This document shows, piece by piece, positions 15,112 to 24,741 of a DNA stretch of 64,000 bases; the first letter of the stretch is position 1; each line of letters opens with the position of its first letter. The stretch comes from Paenibacillus periandrae (GTDB lineage: Bacteria; Bacillota; Bacilli; Paenibacillales; NBRC-103111). The position numbers and the translations under genes are program-made. The notes under the pieces were generated by a model. It was not told where the DNA came from and did not search any database. It was given only the letters and a program-made list of their open reading frames with translations. The stretch lies in assembly GCF_022458865.1 (NCBI RefSeq), contig NZ_JAJNMU010000038.1, forward strand, positions 1 through 64,000. Direction: 5' to 3'.

Positions 15112-17913
15112 TTAGCCTTGCGTATCTACGCCTATCATCTCATATAAACGTGCCATATCCAAATGACTTCTGACATGATCGGCCAGCCGATCGAACGCCG
15201 TTTCCCTGCGTGCTTGAAAAGCAAGCTCAATTCCTTTGGGCTCCCAGCCCTTACTGCTCCGCAGCTCATTCAGCCAGGCTCTGCGAAATGCATCATTATG
15301 CAGAATCCCGTGTACATACGTTCCCCATGCTTTGCCGTTGTCCGTAATCGCCCCGTCCGGATGCGGTGCCAGCTCCCCATGCTCTTCTTGAAGCTGGAAA
15401 GGATGTATGACCGGACGCAAGAAACGTGTCTGTCCCATATGAATTTCATAGCCGCTTATCGTAAGCAGCTCATCCTCAGCAGCAAACAAGCGAGTCGTGC
15501 CTGAGGTACGTACCGTACGTTTGTCTGCTGCAAAAGTCGTCTCGATCGGCAGTAGACCCATGCCCTCAGTCTCGGGACGGTCAGACTCGACATGCAGCGG
15601 ATCGAGCAGTCGTTCACCCAGCATTTGATACCCTGCGCATATGCCGACGATATGCCCGCCTTGCCGCGCGTGCTCAAGCAATGCTTTTTCCAATCCGGTC
15701 TCTCTTAAAAAAAGCAGGTCATCGACCGTGTTTTTGCTGCCCGGGATGATGATCGCATCCGCAGCTCCAAGCTCCTGTGGTGAACTGATGTAACGTACCT
15801 GCACATCCTGCTCATAGAGAAGCGGGTCCACATCTGTAAAGTTGGACAAGCGTGGAAGCCTGATGACAGCAATATCAAGCTTCGGATGCTCAGTACCATC
15901 AATATAACCATCGGTTTCTTTAGAGTGGCCTTGCAGCCCTCCGGCAGACAGCTTCCGATCCAGAGAAGCGGAATCCTCATCCTCCAGCTCAAGGTCCGGC
16001 AAAAAGGGAATGACGCCAAGCACCGGCTTGCCTGTGCGCGCCTCCAGCCAATCCAGGCCTGGCCTCAACAGCGTAACATCACCGCGGAACTTGTTGATAA
16101 TAAAGCCTTTCACACGATCCTGTTCCTCGGGTGTAAATATCTCCATCGTACCTAGCAGTGAAGCGAACACTCCACCCCTGTCAATATCCGCAATCAGCAC
16201 AACTGGGGCATCTGCCCAGCCAGCCAGCCGCATGTTGACAATATCTCGATCCTTGAGATTAACCTCAGCAGGACTTCCGGCGCCTTCAATCACAACAACA
16301 TCATAAGTCTCACGCAGCCGCTGCAAGGAATCCTTGACGATCAGCTCCGCTTCGGGCAAATACTTTTCCCGATACGTGCGTGCATCATAGTCACGATAAG
16401 GTTTGCCGTGTACTACGACCTGGGCGACCATGTCTTTTTTCGGTTTGAGCAAAATCGGGTTCATATCGGTTGTTGCCACAATCCGGCATGCATCGGCCTG
16501 CATCCCCTGTGCGCGTCCAATTTCCTTGCCATCCAATGTGACGTAGGAATTGAGCGACATGTTTTGCGATTTAAATGGAGCAACCAGGTAGCCGTCCTGC
16601 ACAAAAATACGGCAAAAGGCAGTCGTGATCAGACTCTTCCCCGCATCCGAGGAAGTCCCTTGAACCATCAGCGTCGGTGCCTGCTGCAGCTTCAGCGGAA
16701 TTCCGGCTGCGTTTCTTGCCTTTTTCAAAGTATGTGCTGTTGCTTCATTTCTTGGGGTATTGTTAGCTTGCACGATGTCGCCTTGGTCAACAGCACCGGA
16801 CTTGATCCAATCACGATCCATTATCGACTGCTGTGCTGCCAACGCTTCAAGTGAATCCCGCAGCGCTATGATCAACCGCTCATTATGCTCGCGCAATCGA
16901 ATAGCTACACGGACATAGGTCTCATCCAGCCCATGGAATCGGGAAGCGTCCCTTATTAATATGCCGCGCTGCCCCATTTCCTGCTGCAGCTCCTTCGCCC
17001 TCAGCCCAAGACCACTCAGCGAAAACAAAATATAATTCGTATCGCTCGGCGTTACCTGGAGACCCAACTGCTGCAGCTGACCGACCATCCATGGACGTTC
17101 TTTGGCTAACCAGCTATACGTGCTTTGCTCATAATCGTGATCCTTCAACACACCGATGCCAACAAGCTGAGCCAGCATGTTGACACTCCACTGGACCTGC
17201 AGCCGCTGCAGCCGACGAATTTGCTCCGGATGCGCCACTATAAAGCCGAGCCGCAATCCTGGGATGGAATAAAACTTCGTCATCGAGCGAATAACCATCA
17301 GATGACTGGATTGTGCTGCAATTCGTATCATCGTCAGTTGATCTTCCTCAGGGCAAAAATCGAGAAAAGCCTCGTCGAGAATGACCGGTTTACCGGGCTT
17401 CGCTAAGCATGCTCTCACTTGTTCAGATAATAGCCTTCCTGTCGGATTATTAGGAGACCCCAGAAATAACAAATCCGAAGCGGCACGCGCATACTCTACA
17501 TCGGACAGCTGCAGCTCAAAATGGTGACGTGCATGCAGAGGTACATTCAAAATGCGGCCGCCGATCTTTTCCGCAGCTTCCTCATACTCCGAGAATGAAG
17601 GTCTTGCTACTGCCATCACGGCGGGCTTAAGCACTCTTACAGCCAGATCAATCAGCTCGGCCGCCCCATTACCTACAAGGATCGATTCGACAGGTATCTT
17701 ATATCGCTCGGCCAGCTTGCCGCGCAGCTCCCTTACAGCCGGATCAGGGTAGGCAGCCATATCGCGCCAATGTTCCCGCAGAATCTGCTCCACTACGGCA
17801 GGTGGACCCAACGGATTCATATTGGAGCTGTAATCAAGAAATTGCCCCTTGGCTTTGCCAAAAGTTTCTGCTGCCGTCCATAAATCGCCGCCATGACCAT
17901 ACTTTTCTAACAT
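15112..17913 (-). CDS. Fused threonine-phosphate decarboxylase (CobD) and cobyric acid synthase (CobQ)
   Basis: A single 933-residue frame with two complete enzymes. Residues 1 to about 365 are a PLP-dependent CobD/CobC, which makes (R)-1-aminopropan-2-ol phosphate from threonine phosphate. It starts YGHGGDLWTA, has LDYSSNMNPLGPP, SPNNPTGR and the PLP lysine in SMTKFYSIPGLRLGF. After a polar linker (about 370-410), residues 411-933 are CobQ, the glutamine-dependent amidase making cobyric acid. It shows the ATPase start LMVQGTSSDAGKS, KSQNMSLNSYVT, VVVIEGAGSPAEVN, and the glutaminase cysteine in GICAGYQMLGERL with its His in GTYVHGILHNDAF. No internal stop, frameshift or ribosome binding site separates them. 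The ATG follows GGGAGG. Confidence 0.93.
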   Translation of the reverse strand: MLEKYGHGGDLWTAAETFGKAKGQFLDYSSNMNPLGPPAVVEQILREHWRDMAAYPDPAVRELRGKLAERYKIPVESILVGNGAAELIDLAVRVLKPAVMAVARPSFSEYEEAAEKIGGRILNVPLHARHHFELQLSDVEYARAASDLLFLGSPNNPTGRLLSEQVRACLAKPGKPVILDEAFLDFCPEEDQLTMIRIAAQSSHLMVIRSMTKFYSIPGLRLGFIVAHPEQIRRLQRLQVQWSVNMLAQLVGIGVLKDHDYEQSTYSWLAKERPWMVGQLQQLGLQVTPSDTNYILFSLSGLGLRAKELQQEMGQRGILIRDASRFHGLDETYVRVAIRLREHNERLIIALRDSLEALAAQQSIMDRDWIKSGAVDQGDIVQANNTPRNEATAHTLKKARNAAGIPLKLQQAPTLMVQGTSSDAGKSLITTAFCRIFVQDGYLVAPFKSQNMSLNSYVTLDGKEIGRAQGMQADACRIVATTDMNPILLKPKKDMVAQVVVHGKPYRDYDARTYREKYLPEAELIVKDSLQRLRETYDVVVIEGAGSPAEVNLKDRDIVNMRLAGWADAPVVLIADIDRGGVFASLLGTMEIFTPEEQDRVKGFIINKFRGDVTLLRPGLDWLEARTGKPVLGVIPFLPDLELEDEDSASLDRKLSAGGLQGHSKETDGYIDGTEHPKLDIAVIRLPRLSNFTDVDPLLYEQDVQVRYISSPQELGAADAIIIPGSKNTVDDLLFLRETGLEKALLEHARQGGHIVGICAGYQMLGERLLDPLHVESDRPETEGMGLLPIETTFAADKRTVRTSGTTRLFAAEDELLTISGYEIHMGQTRFLRPVIHPFQLQEEHGELAPHPDGAITDNGKAWGTYVHGILHNDAFRRAWLNELRSSKGWEPKGIELAFQARRETAFDRLADHVRSHLDMARLYEMIGVDTQG

Positions 17914-18000
17914 GATGCCATCCTCCCAATCCTGATAAATACAATCGGTTTACTTTCGCATTAACGGACATTCTTTCCTTTTAGCTTGAGCATGCTTCTC

Positions 18001-18858
18001 TTAACGAACAACCAGATAGATGATCAGCAGCAGGGCTGTTTCCACAATTTCATTCATTGCACCGTAGGTATCTCCTGTCAGCCCGCCAAGCTTACGGTTT
18101 AAGTACATACTCATGCCTACACCGATCAGCAGTGTGCTCAGCAGCGCCACACCCGTTGCCATAAGCGCCTGACTAGAGATCCATTCACCTTCATGCCAGC
18201 CAGTGAGCAGAAGAGACAAAGCTATAGCCAAAGCCGTATGTATCGATAAGTGCTTCCAACCAATTCCGCGAAAAAAAGAACCCAGTCCACGTTTCGTTTC
18301 CTCATTTCTTGCGTAAGGCCAACAAGCAATCGCGACCACCATATACCAGCGGCTCCAAAGAGCAGAGAGTGGCAGCATATAAGCAAAGGTTCCAACAGGA
18401 AGCGTCAGCCATTGCTGAAGCAGTGTCCACTTGCAGAGCAGCAGCAGCATACAACCAACCACGCCCATAGCGCCGACTCGACTGTCCTTCATAATTTCCA
18501 GCATCTGCTCGCGTGAACGATGGCTGAAGATGCCATCTGCCGTATCCATCAGCCCATCCAGATGAAGGGCTCCTGTCATGGCCACCCATAATACGAGCAG
18601 GAGCGCGGCAACAACACCGCTGGACCCTATACCGCCCGATAGCCATCCGTCAGGCAGTCCATAACCTTGCAGCAGCAATCCCGCCAAACTGAGCAGCAGT
18701 CCAAGTACCGCACCTACAAGCGGATAAAAGATCACACTCTTGCGAAATAAAGCATTGTCATAATGCAATTGGATCGGAACCGGAAGCCGAGTCAAAAATT
18801 GAAAGGCGGCTGCACAGGCCGCCAGCATCTTTACCACCAAGCCCAGCATAGTGCGCAT
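18001..18858 (-). CDS. cobS: Adenosylcobinamide-GDP ribazoletransferase (cobalamin synthase)
   Basis: A 285-residue integral membrane enzyme that joins adenosylcobinamide-GDP with alpha-ribazole to make adenosylcobalamin. Family motifs are FQFLTRLPVP near 20, then DGLMDTADGIFSHRSREQMLEIMKDSRVGAMG (acidic metal-binding motif, about 98-130), with several hydrophobic helices and GGLTGDTYGAMNEIVE near the end. Its ATG at 18858 follows GGGAGGG and lies 28 bases inside the cbiB gene, so the two are translationally coupled. Confidence 0.96.
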   Translation of the reverse strand: MRTMLGLVVKMLAACAAAFQFLTRLPVPIQLHYDNALFRKSVIFYPLVGAVLGLLLSLAGLLLQGYGLPDGWLSGGIGSSGVVAALLLVLWVAMTGALHLDGLMDTADGIFSHRSREQMLEIMKDSRVGAMGVVGCMLLLLCKWTLLQQWLTLPVGTFAYMLPLSALWSRWYMVVAIACWPYARNEETKRGLGSFFRGIGWKHLSIHTALAIALSLLLTGWHEGEWISSQALMATGVALLSTLLIGVGMSMYLNRKLGGLTGDTYGAMNEIVETALLLIIYLVVR

Positions 18859-19817
18859 ACCAACCCTCCCGCAATCAAATAACTAACCATATATAACAAT
18901 TGGATTGTATGAATAATATCGGATCGACCTCGTTCACGCAGCGGCCAGCCCATCCGGGCCCGCTCACTTGTCCTCCCATGATAGACGTTCATTCCTCCAA
19001 GCTCGATACCGAGTGCACCCGCCACTGCCGATTCAGGAATCCCGCTGTTGGGACTTGGATGCAGCCTTGCAAAATGTACGATCGAACGGGCTGCCCTGAC
19101 AGCGGAGCAGCCTCTTTGGACTGCTGCAGCCATCACCAGCAAGCAGCCAGTGGCACGAGCAGGCAGCCAGTTCATCACATCATCCCACCTCGCTGATGCC
19201 CAGCCAAAATACAGATACTTATCGTTTCGGTAACCAACCATCGAATCCAGCGTGTTCGCCGCACGATACAGCATTGCCAAGGGGGCACCACCTAGCAGGG
19301 CAAAAAACAACGGGGACACAACAGCATCGACGATATTTTCCGCTACAGTCTCCACCGTTGCTCTCGTAACTTCAGGTTCGTCCAGCTCAGAGGTATTTCT
19401 GCCGACGATATAACCGACGTATTTTCTTGCTTCCTCCATCTGATCGTTCTGGAGAGGGCGATACACCTGCATAGCCGCATCTTTAAGTCCTTTGATTGCA
19501 ATCGTTGTCGAAATGAACCAGACATTCACCGCGTAACCCAGCCATGGGTGAATCCAGCGCGCGGCAAGCAGCAATGTATACATGACGAGAAATGTAAGCA
19601 TAAGCGTGGAGACCAACAGCACAATCCCCTTCAGTCGTTGCCCCTTACTGGATACAGTCGTGGCATTCTCGCGATGCAGCTTCGATTCCAGCCAGCTGAT
19701 CCACTGTCCTATGCGAATCACAGGATGGGTTGGCCAGCGAGGATCTCCAATCCACCAATCAATCATAATGGCAGCCACTAGCATGATCGCCGTTTCCTGC
19801 CAAGAATACAACAACAC
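18831..19817 (-). CDS. cbiB: Adenosylcobinamide-phosphate synthase
   Basis: A 328-residue membrane enzyme that attaches aminopropanol phosphate to adenosylcobyric acid. Motifs: MIDWWIGDPRWPTHPVIRIGQWISWLE at the N-terminus, VGRNTSELDEPEVTRATVETVAENIVDAVVSPLF (about 133-166), and LHPSPNSGIPESAVAGALGIELGG (about 253-276). The start is GTG behind CAGGTGG. It acts directly after the CobD-CobQ fusion in the pathway, and its gene lies two genes upstream of it. The symbol CobD is also used for this enzyme in some species; here CobD means the decarboxylase. Confidence 0.96.
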   Translation of the reverse strand: MLLYSWQETAIMLVAAIMIDWWIGDPRWPTHPVIRIGQWISWLESKLHRENATTVSSKGQRLKGIVLLVSTLMLTFLVMYTLLLAARWIHPWLGYAVNVWFISTTIAIKGLKDAAMQVYRPLQNDQMEEARKYVGYIVGRNTSELDEPEVTRATVETVAENIVDAVVSPLFFALLGGAPLAMLYRAANTLDSMVGYRNDKYLYFGWASARWDDVMNWLPARATGCLLVMAAAVQRGCSAVRAARSIVHFARLHPSPNSGIPESAVAGALGIELGGMNVYHGRTSERARMGWPLRERGRSDIIHTIQLLYMVSYLIAGGLVCALCWAWW

Positions 19818-19847
19818 CTATGTCCACCTGCCATCTCCTGTTTGATG

Positions 19848-20429
19848 CTACATCTTGTAGCGCAAGCTTGTGAGCTCCACTGGAATCCCTGACGTAACCA
19901 GGAACACCTGATCTGCTACGCTAGCCAATACACGGTTCATCGTACCGGACAGGTCCCGGAATTGCCTACCCAGCTTGTACTCTGGAACGAGGCCATAGCC
20001 AACTTCATTTGTAACCAGAATCAAATGTTTTCCTTGACTGGAAACGGATTGACAAACAGCTGCCAATTCATCCAGCTTTGCCCGCAAAAGCTGCTCCATA
20101 TCTGGCATATGCTCGACCTTCAGCAGCCAATTACTTAGCCATAAGGTCAGGCAGTCAACCAATATAGCAGCTTTATCGGTTTCCTTATTTTCCTTCTTGC
20201 TGTTGAATGACTGCAAGGCCTCGGTCAGAAGCAGCGGTTCTTCTATAGTCGTCCATTCAAAACCCGTTTCTTCTCGCTGCAGACGATGCAGCCCAATTCT
20301 CGCCTTCATTTCATCGTCATAGGCTTGTGCTGTAGCAATATACAATCCCCGTTCGCCAAGCTTGGCGGTATAGGCCTCCGCAAAGGAGCTTTTGCCGCTG
20401 CGCGCGCCACCTGTCACCAATACGAGCAT
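19848..20429 (-). CDS. cobU: Adenosylcobinamide kinase / cobinamide-phosphate guanylyltransferase
   Basis: A 193-residue bifunctional enzyme that phosphorylates adenosylcobinamide and transfers GMP from GTP. The P-loop GGARSGKSSFAE is at residues 7-18, followed by YIATAQAYDDEMKARIGLHRLQR with the family's histidine, LVDCLTLWLSNWL, and LVTNEVGYGLVPEYKLGRQFRDLSGTMNR. The ATG follows TTGGAGGGG. It sits 17 bases after cobT. Confidence 0.96.
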   Translation of the reverse strand: MLVLVTGGARSGKSSFAEAYTAKLGERGLYIATAQAYDDEMKARIGLHRLQREETGFEWTTIEEPLLLTEALQSFNSKKENKETDKAAILVDCLTLWLSNWLLKVEHMPDMEQLLRAKLDELAAVCQSVSSQGKHLILVTNEVGYGLVPEYKLGRQFRDLSGTMNRVLASVADQVFLVTSGIPVELTSLRYKM

Positions 20430-20446
20430 GGAAGCCCCTCCAATTA

Positions 20447-21517
20447 TTAAGAGTCCGTTTGATTATCTGATTGTGAAACACCGGCACTTGCGAATGTAGC
20501 CATTTCCATCATAATCTTGAGTGCTGCTTCTATAATCGGGAATGCCAGCACAGCTCCTGTCCCTTCACCAAGCCTCATATCCATATGCAGCATTGGACAC
20601 AATCCGATCGCTTCCAGCAAGCGTTCGTGCCCCTTCTCCTGCGATTGATGGGAAGCAATCATATAAGAAACGCTTAGCGGCGCAATTCGACTTGCTACAA
20701 GTGCCGCAGCTGAGGAAATAAAACCATCTATTACAATCGGACAGCGATGCAATGCCGCGCCAAGAATCACCCCGGTCAGCCCTGCAATTTCCAGTCCACC
20801 CAGCTTGGCAAGAACGTCCAGAGCGTTATCCTTATCCGGCTGATTGAGCTCGATGGCGCGCGCAATAACAGCTTGCTTATGCTGCAATCGCTCGTCGTCG
20901 ATACCCGTCCCGCGTCCTACTGTGTGCTTAACCTCTTCTTCCGTTAATACAGCTAATATGGCAGAGCTTGCTGTCGTGTTGCCAATACCCATCTCGCCAG
21001 TTGCAAACAACGTGTATCCCTGTGCTGCCAGCTCTTCAACCAGTTTAATACCAACCTGGACGGCCTGGAGCGCTTCCTGCTCTGTCATTGCAGGCCCTTT
21101 GGCCATATTGGCCGTTCCAAAGCGTACCTTGCGTGAATACAGCAATGGATGCTCCAATGGGGCATTCACTCCGATATCCACACAAATCACATCGGTATTA
21201 GCATGACGAGCCAATACATTTACAGCAGCCCCACCGCTGCAGAAATTGAGTACCATTTGCTGAGTAACCTCAGATGGAAACGCACTAATTCCCTCCTCAC
21301 ACACGCCATGGTCGGCTGCCATGACAATGACTGCCTTTTTACCGATCTTTGGCACCGTTATCCCTGTAATACCTGCCAGCTGCTTGGCTATCTCTTCTAG
21401 CTTGCCGAGACTTCCCGGCGGTTTCGTTAGCTGATCTAAATGATCTGACGCAGCTTGAACCGCATCCAAATTTATCGGTTGAATAGCTGAAATCATCGAT
21501 TCCAGTGATGTAGGCAT
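20447..21517 (-). CDS. cobT: Nicotinate-nucleotide--dimethylbenzimidazole phosphoribosyltransferase
   Basis: An enzyme of about 356 residues that makes alpha-ribazole phosphate for the lower ligand of B12. Motifs: LTKPPGSLGKLEEIAKQLAGI near 33-53, VMAADHGVCEEGISAFPSEVTQQMV, GEMGIGNTTASSAIL, GRGTGIDD, and near the C-terminus HMDMRLGEGTGAVLAFPIIEAAL with the catalytic Glu. A TTG two codons earlier overlaps the btuD stop; the ATG at 21517 has the better spacing to AGGGGAAG. Coupled to btuD by near-overlap. Confidence 0.95.
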   Translation of the reverse strand: MPTSLESMISAIQPINLDAVQAASDHLDQLTKPPGSLGKLEEIAKQLAGITGITVPKIGKKAVIVMAADHGVCEEGISAFPSEVTQQMVLNFCSGGAAVNVLARHANTDVICVDIGVNAPLEHPLLYSRKVRFGTANMAKGPAMTEQEALQAVQVGIKLVEELAAQGYTLFATGEMGIGNTTASSAILAVLTEEEVKHTVGRGTGIDDERLQHKQAVIARAIELNQPDKDNALDVLAKLGGLEIAGLTGVILGAALHRCPIVIDGFISSAAALVASRIAPLSVSYMIASHQSQEKGHERLLEAIGLCPMLHMDMRLGEGTGAVLAFPIIEAALKIMMEMATFASAGVSQSDNQTDS

Positions 21518-21519
21518 CC

Positions 21520-22350
21520 TCAATCTTCCCCTTTTATACGGCTATTTTTTCTATCTGCATGAAGCAAGATTTGTGGAACTTCATATACCGGATGCTCCAG
21601 CACAATTGGACGGGTATGATACACCGGCTCCAACAGCTCGCTATGTATGACTTCCCCGGGCCGACCGATGGTTACAATTTTGCCAGCCTCCATAAGCAGC
21701 AGCCTGTCGCAATACTGTGCTGCCAGGTTCAAATCATGGAGCACAGCAACAACGGTTAGCTGTTCTTTCTGCTGCCAGTCGCGAATCCATTCCATCATCT
21801 GCAGCTGATAGCCAATATCCAGATAAGTCGTTGGCTCGTCCAGCAAAAGCAAACGCGGCTGCTGCGCCATCAGCTTGCCAAGCGCAACTCGCTGCCGTTC
21901 CCCTCCACTTAATCGGTCCACTGTACGATCTGCCAGCACTTCTAGCTGCAGCCGCTGCAGGATGTGTTCGATCAGTGGTTCAACATCTGCAGCCGATTCA
22001 TCACCCAACCAATTCTGAAAGGGATAGCGGCCCATGGCAACCATTTCCCGCACCGTGAAACCAAGCGGAGGCAGCGAGTCCTGCTCCAGTACAGCCATCC
22101 ATTGCGCCAACTGCTTGCGAGGGTACGAATGAGCTGTTCGACCTTCCAGCAGTACACGACCAGCGTCCGGCTTGTCTATGCCGGATAACAGCTTTAACAG
22201 CGATGACTTGCCGCTGCCATTCGGGCCGATGATACCGAAGCATTCTCCAGACTTCACGGTGAAGCTGACCTGATCCAACACCGTTTGCGTTCTATATGCT
22301 TTACTGACATTATCCACTTGAATGATCGCCATATCGCCAATTTCAGGCAT
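21520..22350 (-). CDS. btuD: Cobalamin/iron-type ABC transporter ATPase
   Basis: About 276 residues. Walker A is GPNGSGKSS, the ABC signature LSGGERQRVALGKLMAQ, Walker B LLLLDEPTTYLDI, and the switch His lies in VVAVLHDLNLAAQ. The family is the FecE/BtuD group that serves siderophore and B12 importers. The context (btuF and btuC upstream, cobT downstream in a B12-riboswitch operon) points to cobinamide or cobalamin import. The ATG at 22350 follows GGGGTG; a GTG three codons earlier is possible. A 280-base stretch separates it from btuC. Confidence 0.92.
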   Translation of the reverse strand: MPEIGDMAIIQVDNVSKAYRTQTVLDQVSFTVKSGECFGIIGPNGSGKSSLLKLLSGIDKPDAGRVLLEGRTAHSYPRKQLAQWMAVLEQDSLPPLGFTVREMVAMGRYPFQNWLGDESAADVEPLIEHILQRLQLEVLADRTVDRLSGGERQRVALGKLMAQQPRLLLLDEPTTYLDIGYQLQMMEWIRDWQQKEQLTVVAVLHDLNLAAQYCDRLLLMEAGKIVTIGRPGEVIHSELLEPVYHTRPIVLEHPVYEVPQILLHADRKNSRIKGED

Positions 22351-22630
22351 TGCATTCACCCCATCTCACTGGCCTTCTTCTTTCGATTCGACATTCTACT
22401 ATACAAGCTGAATCAAACAAACTGCCAGCAGGGAGGCGCTGTGCAAGCAGACCCTTCCTCCGATCACTGTTGCAGCCGGATTCTCTGATTTTCTAAGCCC
22501 TATTAGGGTAAGAATCCATCTGCAAAGGTGAACACTCCGTTTCTCCAGAAGGGTCCGCTTACTCTGCTCAGGCTGTACATTTTTGGGTTCATCTTACCTA
22601 TCATCCTTCTTCTATCAGTTGTATTACCAA
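22351..22630 (-). other. Long non-coding gap inside the B12 operon
   Basis: About 280 bases lie between btuC and btuD, while other junctions of the operon overlap or are under 90 bases. I see no riboswitch motif, no good terminator and no conserved gene. A 29-codon frame (22503-22589, MNPKMYSLSRVS...) lies here with a weak TAGGTAAG in front, and a short palindrome CCCTATTAGGG follows its stop. A gene loss scar or an internal promoter are both possible. Confidence 0.4.
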
Positions 22631-23665
22631 CTACCCAGCTCGCCGCCTGCTCTTTCGCAGCAAATAAACAAAAAACGGTGCGCCGAGAAATGCCGTCACC
22701 ACACCAAGCGGAATTTCCGTGGGACTTAGCAGCATCCTGCCCAGCGTATCGGCACACAGCACATAGAGGGCGCCTCCAATCAATGATAGCGGCAGCAGCA
22801 GCCGATAATCCGGTCCAACCAACAGACGCAGCAAATGGGGGACGATCAATCCAACAAACGCAACGACACCCGATACGGATACAGCAGCTGCGGTTACCAA
22901 GGTAGCTGCGATCAGCACCGTCAGCTTGGTGCGTTCGACGTTAACCCCCATATGCGCGGCTTGAGCTTCTCCCAGGGAGAGCAGATTCATCGCGCGTCCA
23001 TACAACAGGAGCAGCAATGCTCCAAAAACCAAATACGGCAGTAAAATCAATGAATAAGACCAACCCCGCAGTGTCAAGCTGCCCATCAGCCAGAACACGA
23101 TCTCGTTCACAACCTGCTTCGACATCGACACCATCAAGGCAACAAAAGCACCCAAAAATGCTTGCATCACAACACCGGATAAAATAACCGTTTCGATCTG
23201 CAGCTTCCCATCCATACGAGCCAGCAGCAGTACCGTCAAGAGCGATGCCATGCCTGTGCCGAATGCTACGGCTGGTATCGTCCAAATGCCCAATAAAGAA
23301 AACTGAAGTCCGAACAAAATCAGGAAGGAAGCGCCAACAGCAGCCCCGGAGGAAACACCTAACGTATAGGGATCAGCCAACGGGTTGCGCAGCACTCCCT
23401 GGAAAGCCGCACCGGCAACTCCAAGCGAAGCACCTACCAATACGCCTAGCACCACCCTCGGAAACCGTACACGCCAAACAATCTGCTCGGAGGAAGCTTC
23501 CCAATTCACCGATATATGGTCGCCTATCCATGGAAGCTGGTGAGCCACGATCCCCCAAACCTGCAGTAGAGGGAGCTGGACCGTCCCAATCGATAAGGAT
23601 AACGTAATGGCAAGAAGAAGGAGCAGCATGCCTGCCCCTCCCCAAATCAACAGCTTTTGCTTCAT
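22631..23665 (-). CDS. btuC: FecCD-family ABC permease for cobalamin/cobinamide
   Basis: A 344-residue permease with about ten membrane helices. Family motifs are RFPRVVLGVLVGASLGVAGAAFQGVLRNPLADPYTLGVSSGAA (about 68-112), GVNVERTKL, and AFVGLIVPHLLRLLVGPDYRLLLPLSLIGGALYVLCADTLGRMLLSPTEIPLGVVTAFLGAPFF. The gene abuts btuF with no spacing, so the pair is translationally coupled. Sequence alone would also allow siderophore transport; the riboswitch decides for B12. Confidence 0.93.
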   Translation of the reverse strand: MKQKLLIWGGAGMLLLLLAITLSLSIGTVQLPLLQVWGIVAHQLPWIGDHISVNWEASSEQIVWRVRFPRVVLGVLVGASLGVAGAAFQGVLRNPLADPYTLGVSSGAAVGASFLILFGLQFSLLGIWTIPAVAFGTGMASLLTVLLLARMDGKLQIETVILSGVVMQAFLGAFVALMVSMSKQVVNEIVFWLMGSLTLRGWSYSLILLPYLVFGALLLLLYGRAMNLLSLGEAQAAHMGVNVERTKLTVLIAATLVTAAAVSVSGVVAFVGLIVPHLLRLLVGPDYRLLLPLSLIGGALYVLCADTLGRMLLSPTEIPLGVVTAFLGAPFFVYLLRKSRRRAG

Positions 23666-24712
23666 TTATTTCACCAATTCCGGGTATATGCCCTTGGCAA
23701 TATCAACAAGACCTTGTGTAATCCGTGGCCCCGGACGACTGATCCAGTCTTTGTCGACACCCACGATCCGATTGTTTTTTACGGCATCGATTTTTTCCCA
23801 GCCGCTGCGTTCTTTAATAATTTGATCTAAAGTTTTTTTGGATTTGTCGTCGATCAGATTGCTCGGGTATAAAATAATCTGTGGATTGGCGGCGATCACC
23901 TTTTCTTCATTCAGCTGTGAATAGCCCGGCATTTCTCCATAAATATTGATGCCCCCGGATAATGTAATCAGCTCGTCCATGAATTCGCCTTTACCAACTG
24001 TCCAGCCTGGTGAGAATTCAAGCAATACGCGTTTTTTCTGCTCCGGCTGCAGGTTCTTGACGGCATCCGTCACCTTTTGGCGATCTGCCTTCATCTCAGC
24101 AACCAGCTTCTCCGCCTGCTCCTGCTTATTGAAAATTTGACCGAACAGCAGCGTATTATTCAAGACATCTTCGACAGTTTTCGGCTCTACCTTGAACACA
24201 TTCAATTTCAGCGAACGCAGCTGCTCCACGGCCGGTATTTTCATCGACACGCCTGTAACAATCAGGTCCGCATTCGATGCCAGCAGCGCTTCCTCATTAG
24301 GCTTGACGATGCTGCCCATCTTCGGCTTCTTCAAAGCCTCTGCCGGATAATCGCAATAATCCGATACGCCGTACACCTGCTCACCCAAGCCGAGCGCGAA
24401 CAGCGTTTCCGTCTCACTTGGAGAAATCGATACCAGTCTGGCAGGCGCCTTGTCAAAAATAAATTCTTTCCCTGTCGCATCCTTCACTTTGAGCGGATAG
24501 ACTGTAGCTTTAGCAGTTGGGACTGCTGTCTGCCCATTAGGCAGCTTTGAATCCTGCCCAGTACCTGCCTTCGGTGGTTCAACAAGCTCTCCCTTGCCTG
24601 GTGATACCGTTGAATTCCCGCAGCCTGCTACGATTAGCAGCACGATGATACTAATCAGCACAGTCAGCTTTGAACTGTGGCGCTGCATTTTGCGTATATT
24701 CTCTAGCTTCAT
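23666..24712 (-). CDS. btuF: Cobalamin-binding lipoprotein of an ABC importer
   Basis: A 348-residue periplasmic-binding-protein-like lipoprotein. The signal peptide ends in LIVAGC, the lipobox, near residue 31. The mature part is a class III binding protein: VSISPSETETLFALGLGEQVYGVSDYCDYPAEA is the N-lobe start typical of BtuF-like proteins, and DKDWISRPGPRITQGLVDIAKGIYPE closes it. A low-complexity Gly/Lys/Pro linker precedes the fold. It is the first gene after the B12 riboswitch-terminator, so expression should fall when cobalamin is plentiful. ATG follows AAGGGGC. Confidence 0.93.
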   Translation of the reverse strand: MKLENIRKMQRHSSKLTVLISIIVLLIVAGCGNSTVSPGKGELVEPPKAGTGQDSKLPNGQTAVPTAKATVYPLKVKDATGKEFIFDKAPARLVSISPSETETLFALGLGEQVYGVSDYCDYPAEALKKPKMGSIVKPNEEALLASNADLIVTGVSMKIPAVEQLRSLKLNVFKVEPKTVEDVLNNTLLFGQIFNKQEQAEKLVAEMKADRQKVTDAVKNLQPEQKKRVLLEFSPGWTVGKGEFMDELITLSGGINIYGEMPGYSQLNEEKVIAANPQIILYPSNLIDDKSKKTLDQIIKERSGWEKIDAVKNNRIVGVDKDWISRPGPRITQGLVDIAKGIYPELVK

Positions 24713-24741
24713 CTTAAAGCCCCTTCCTCGCTTCCCTCAAC

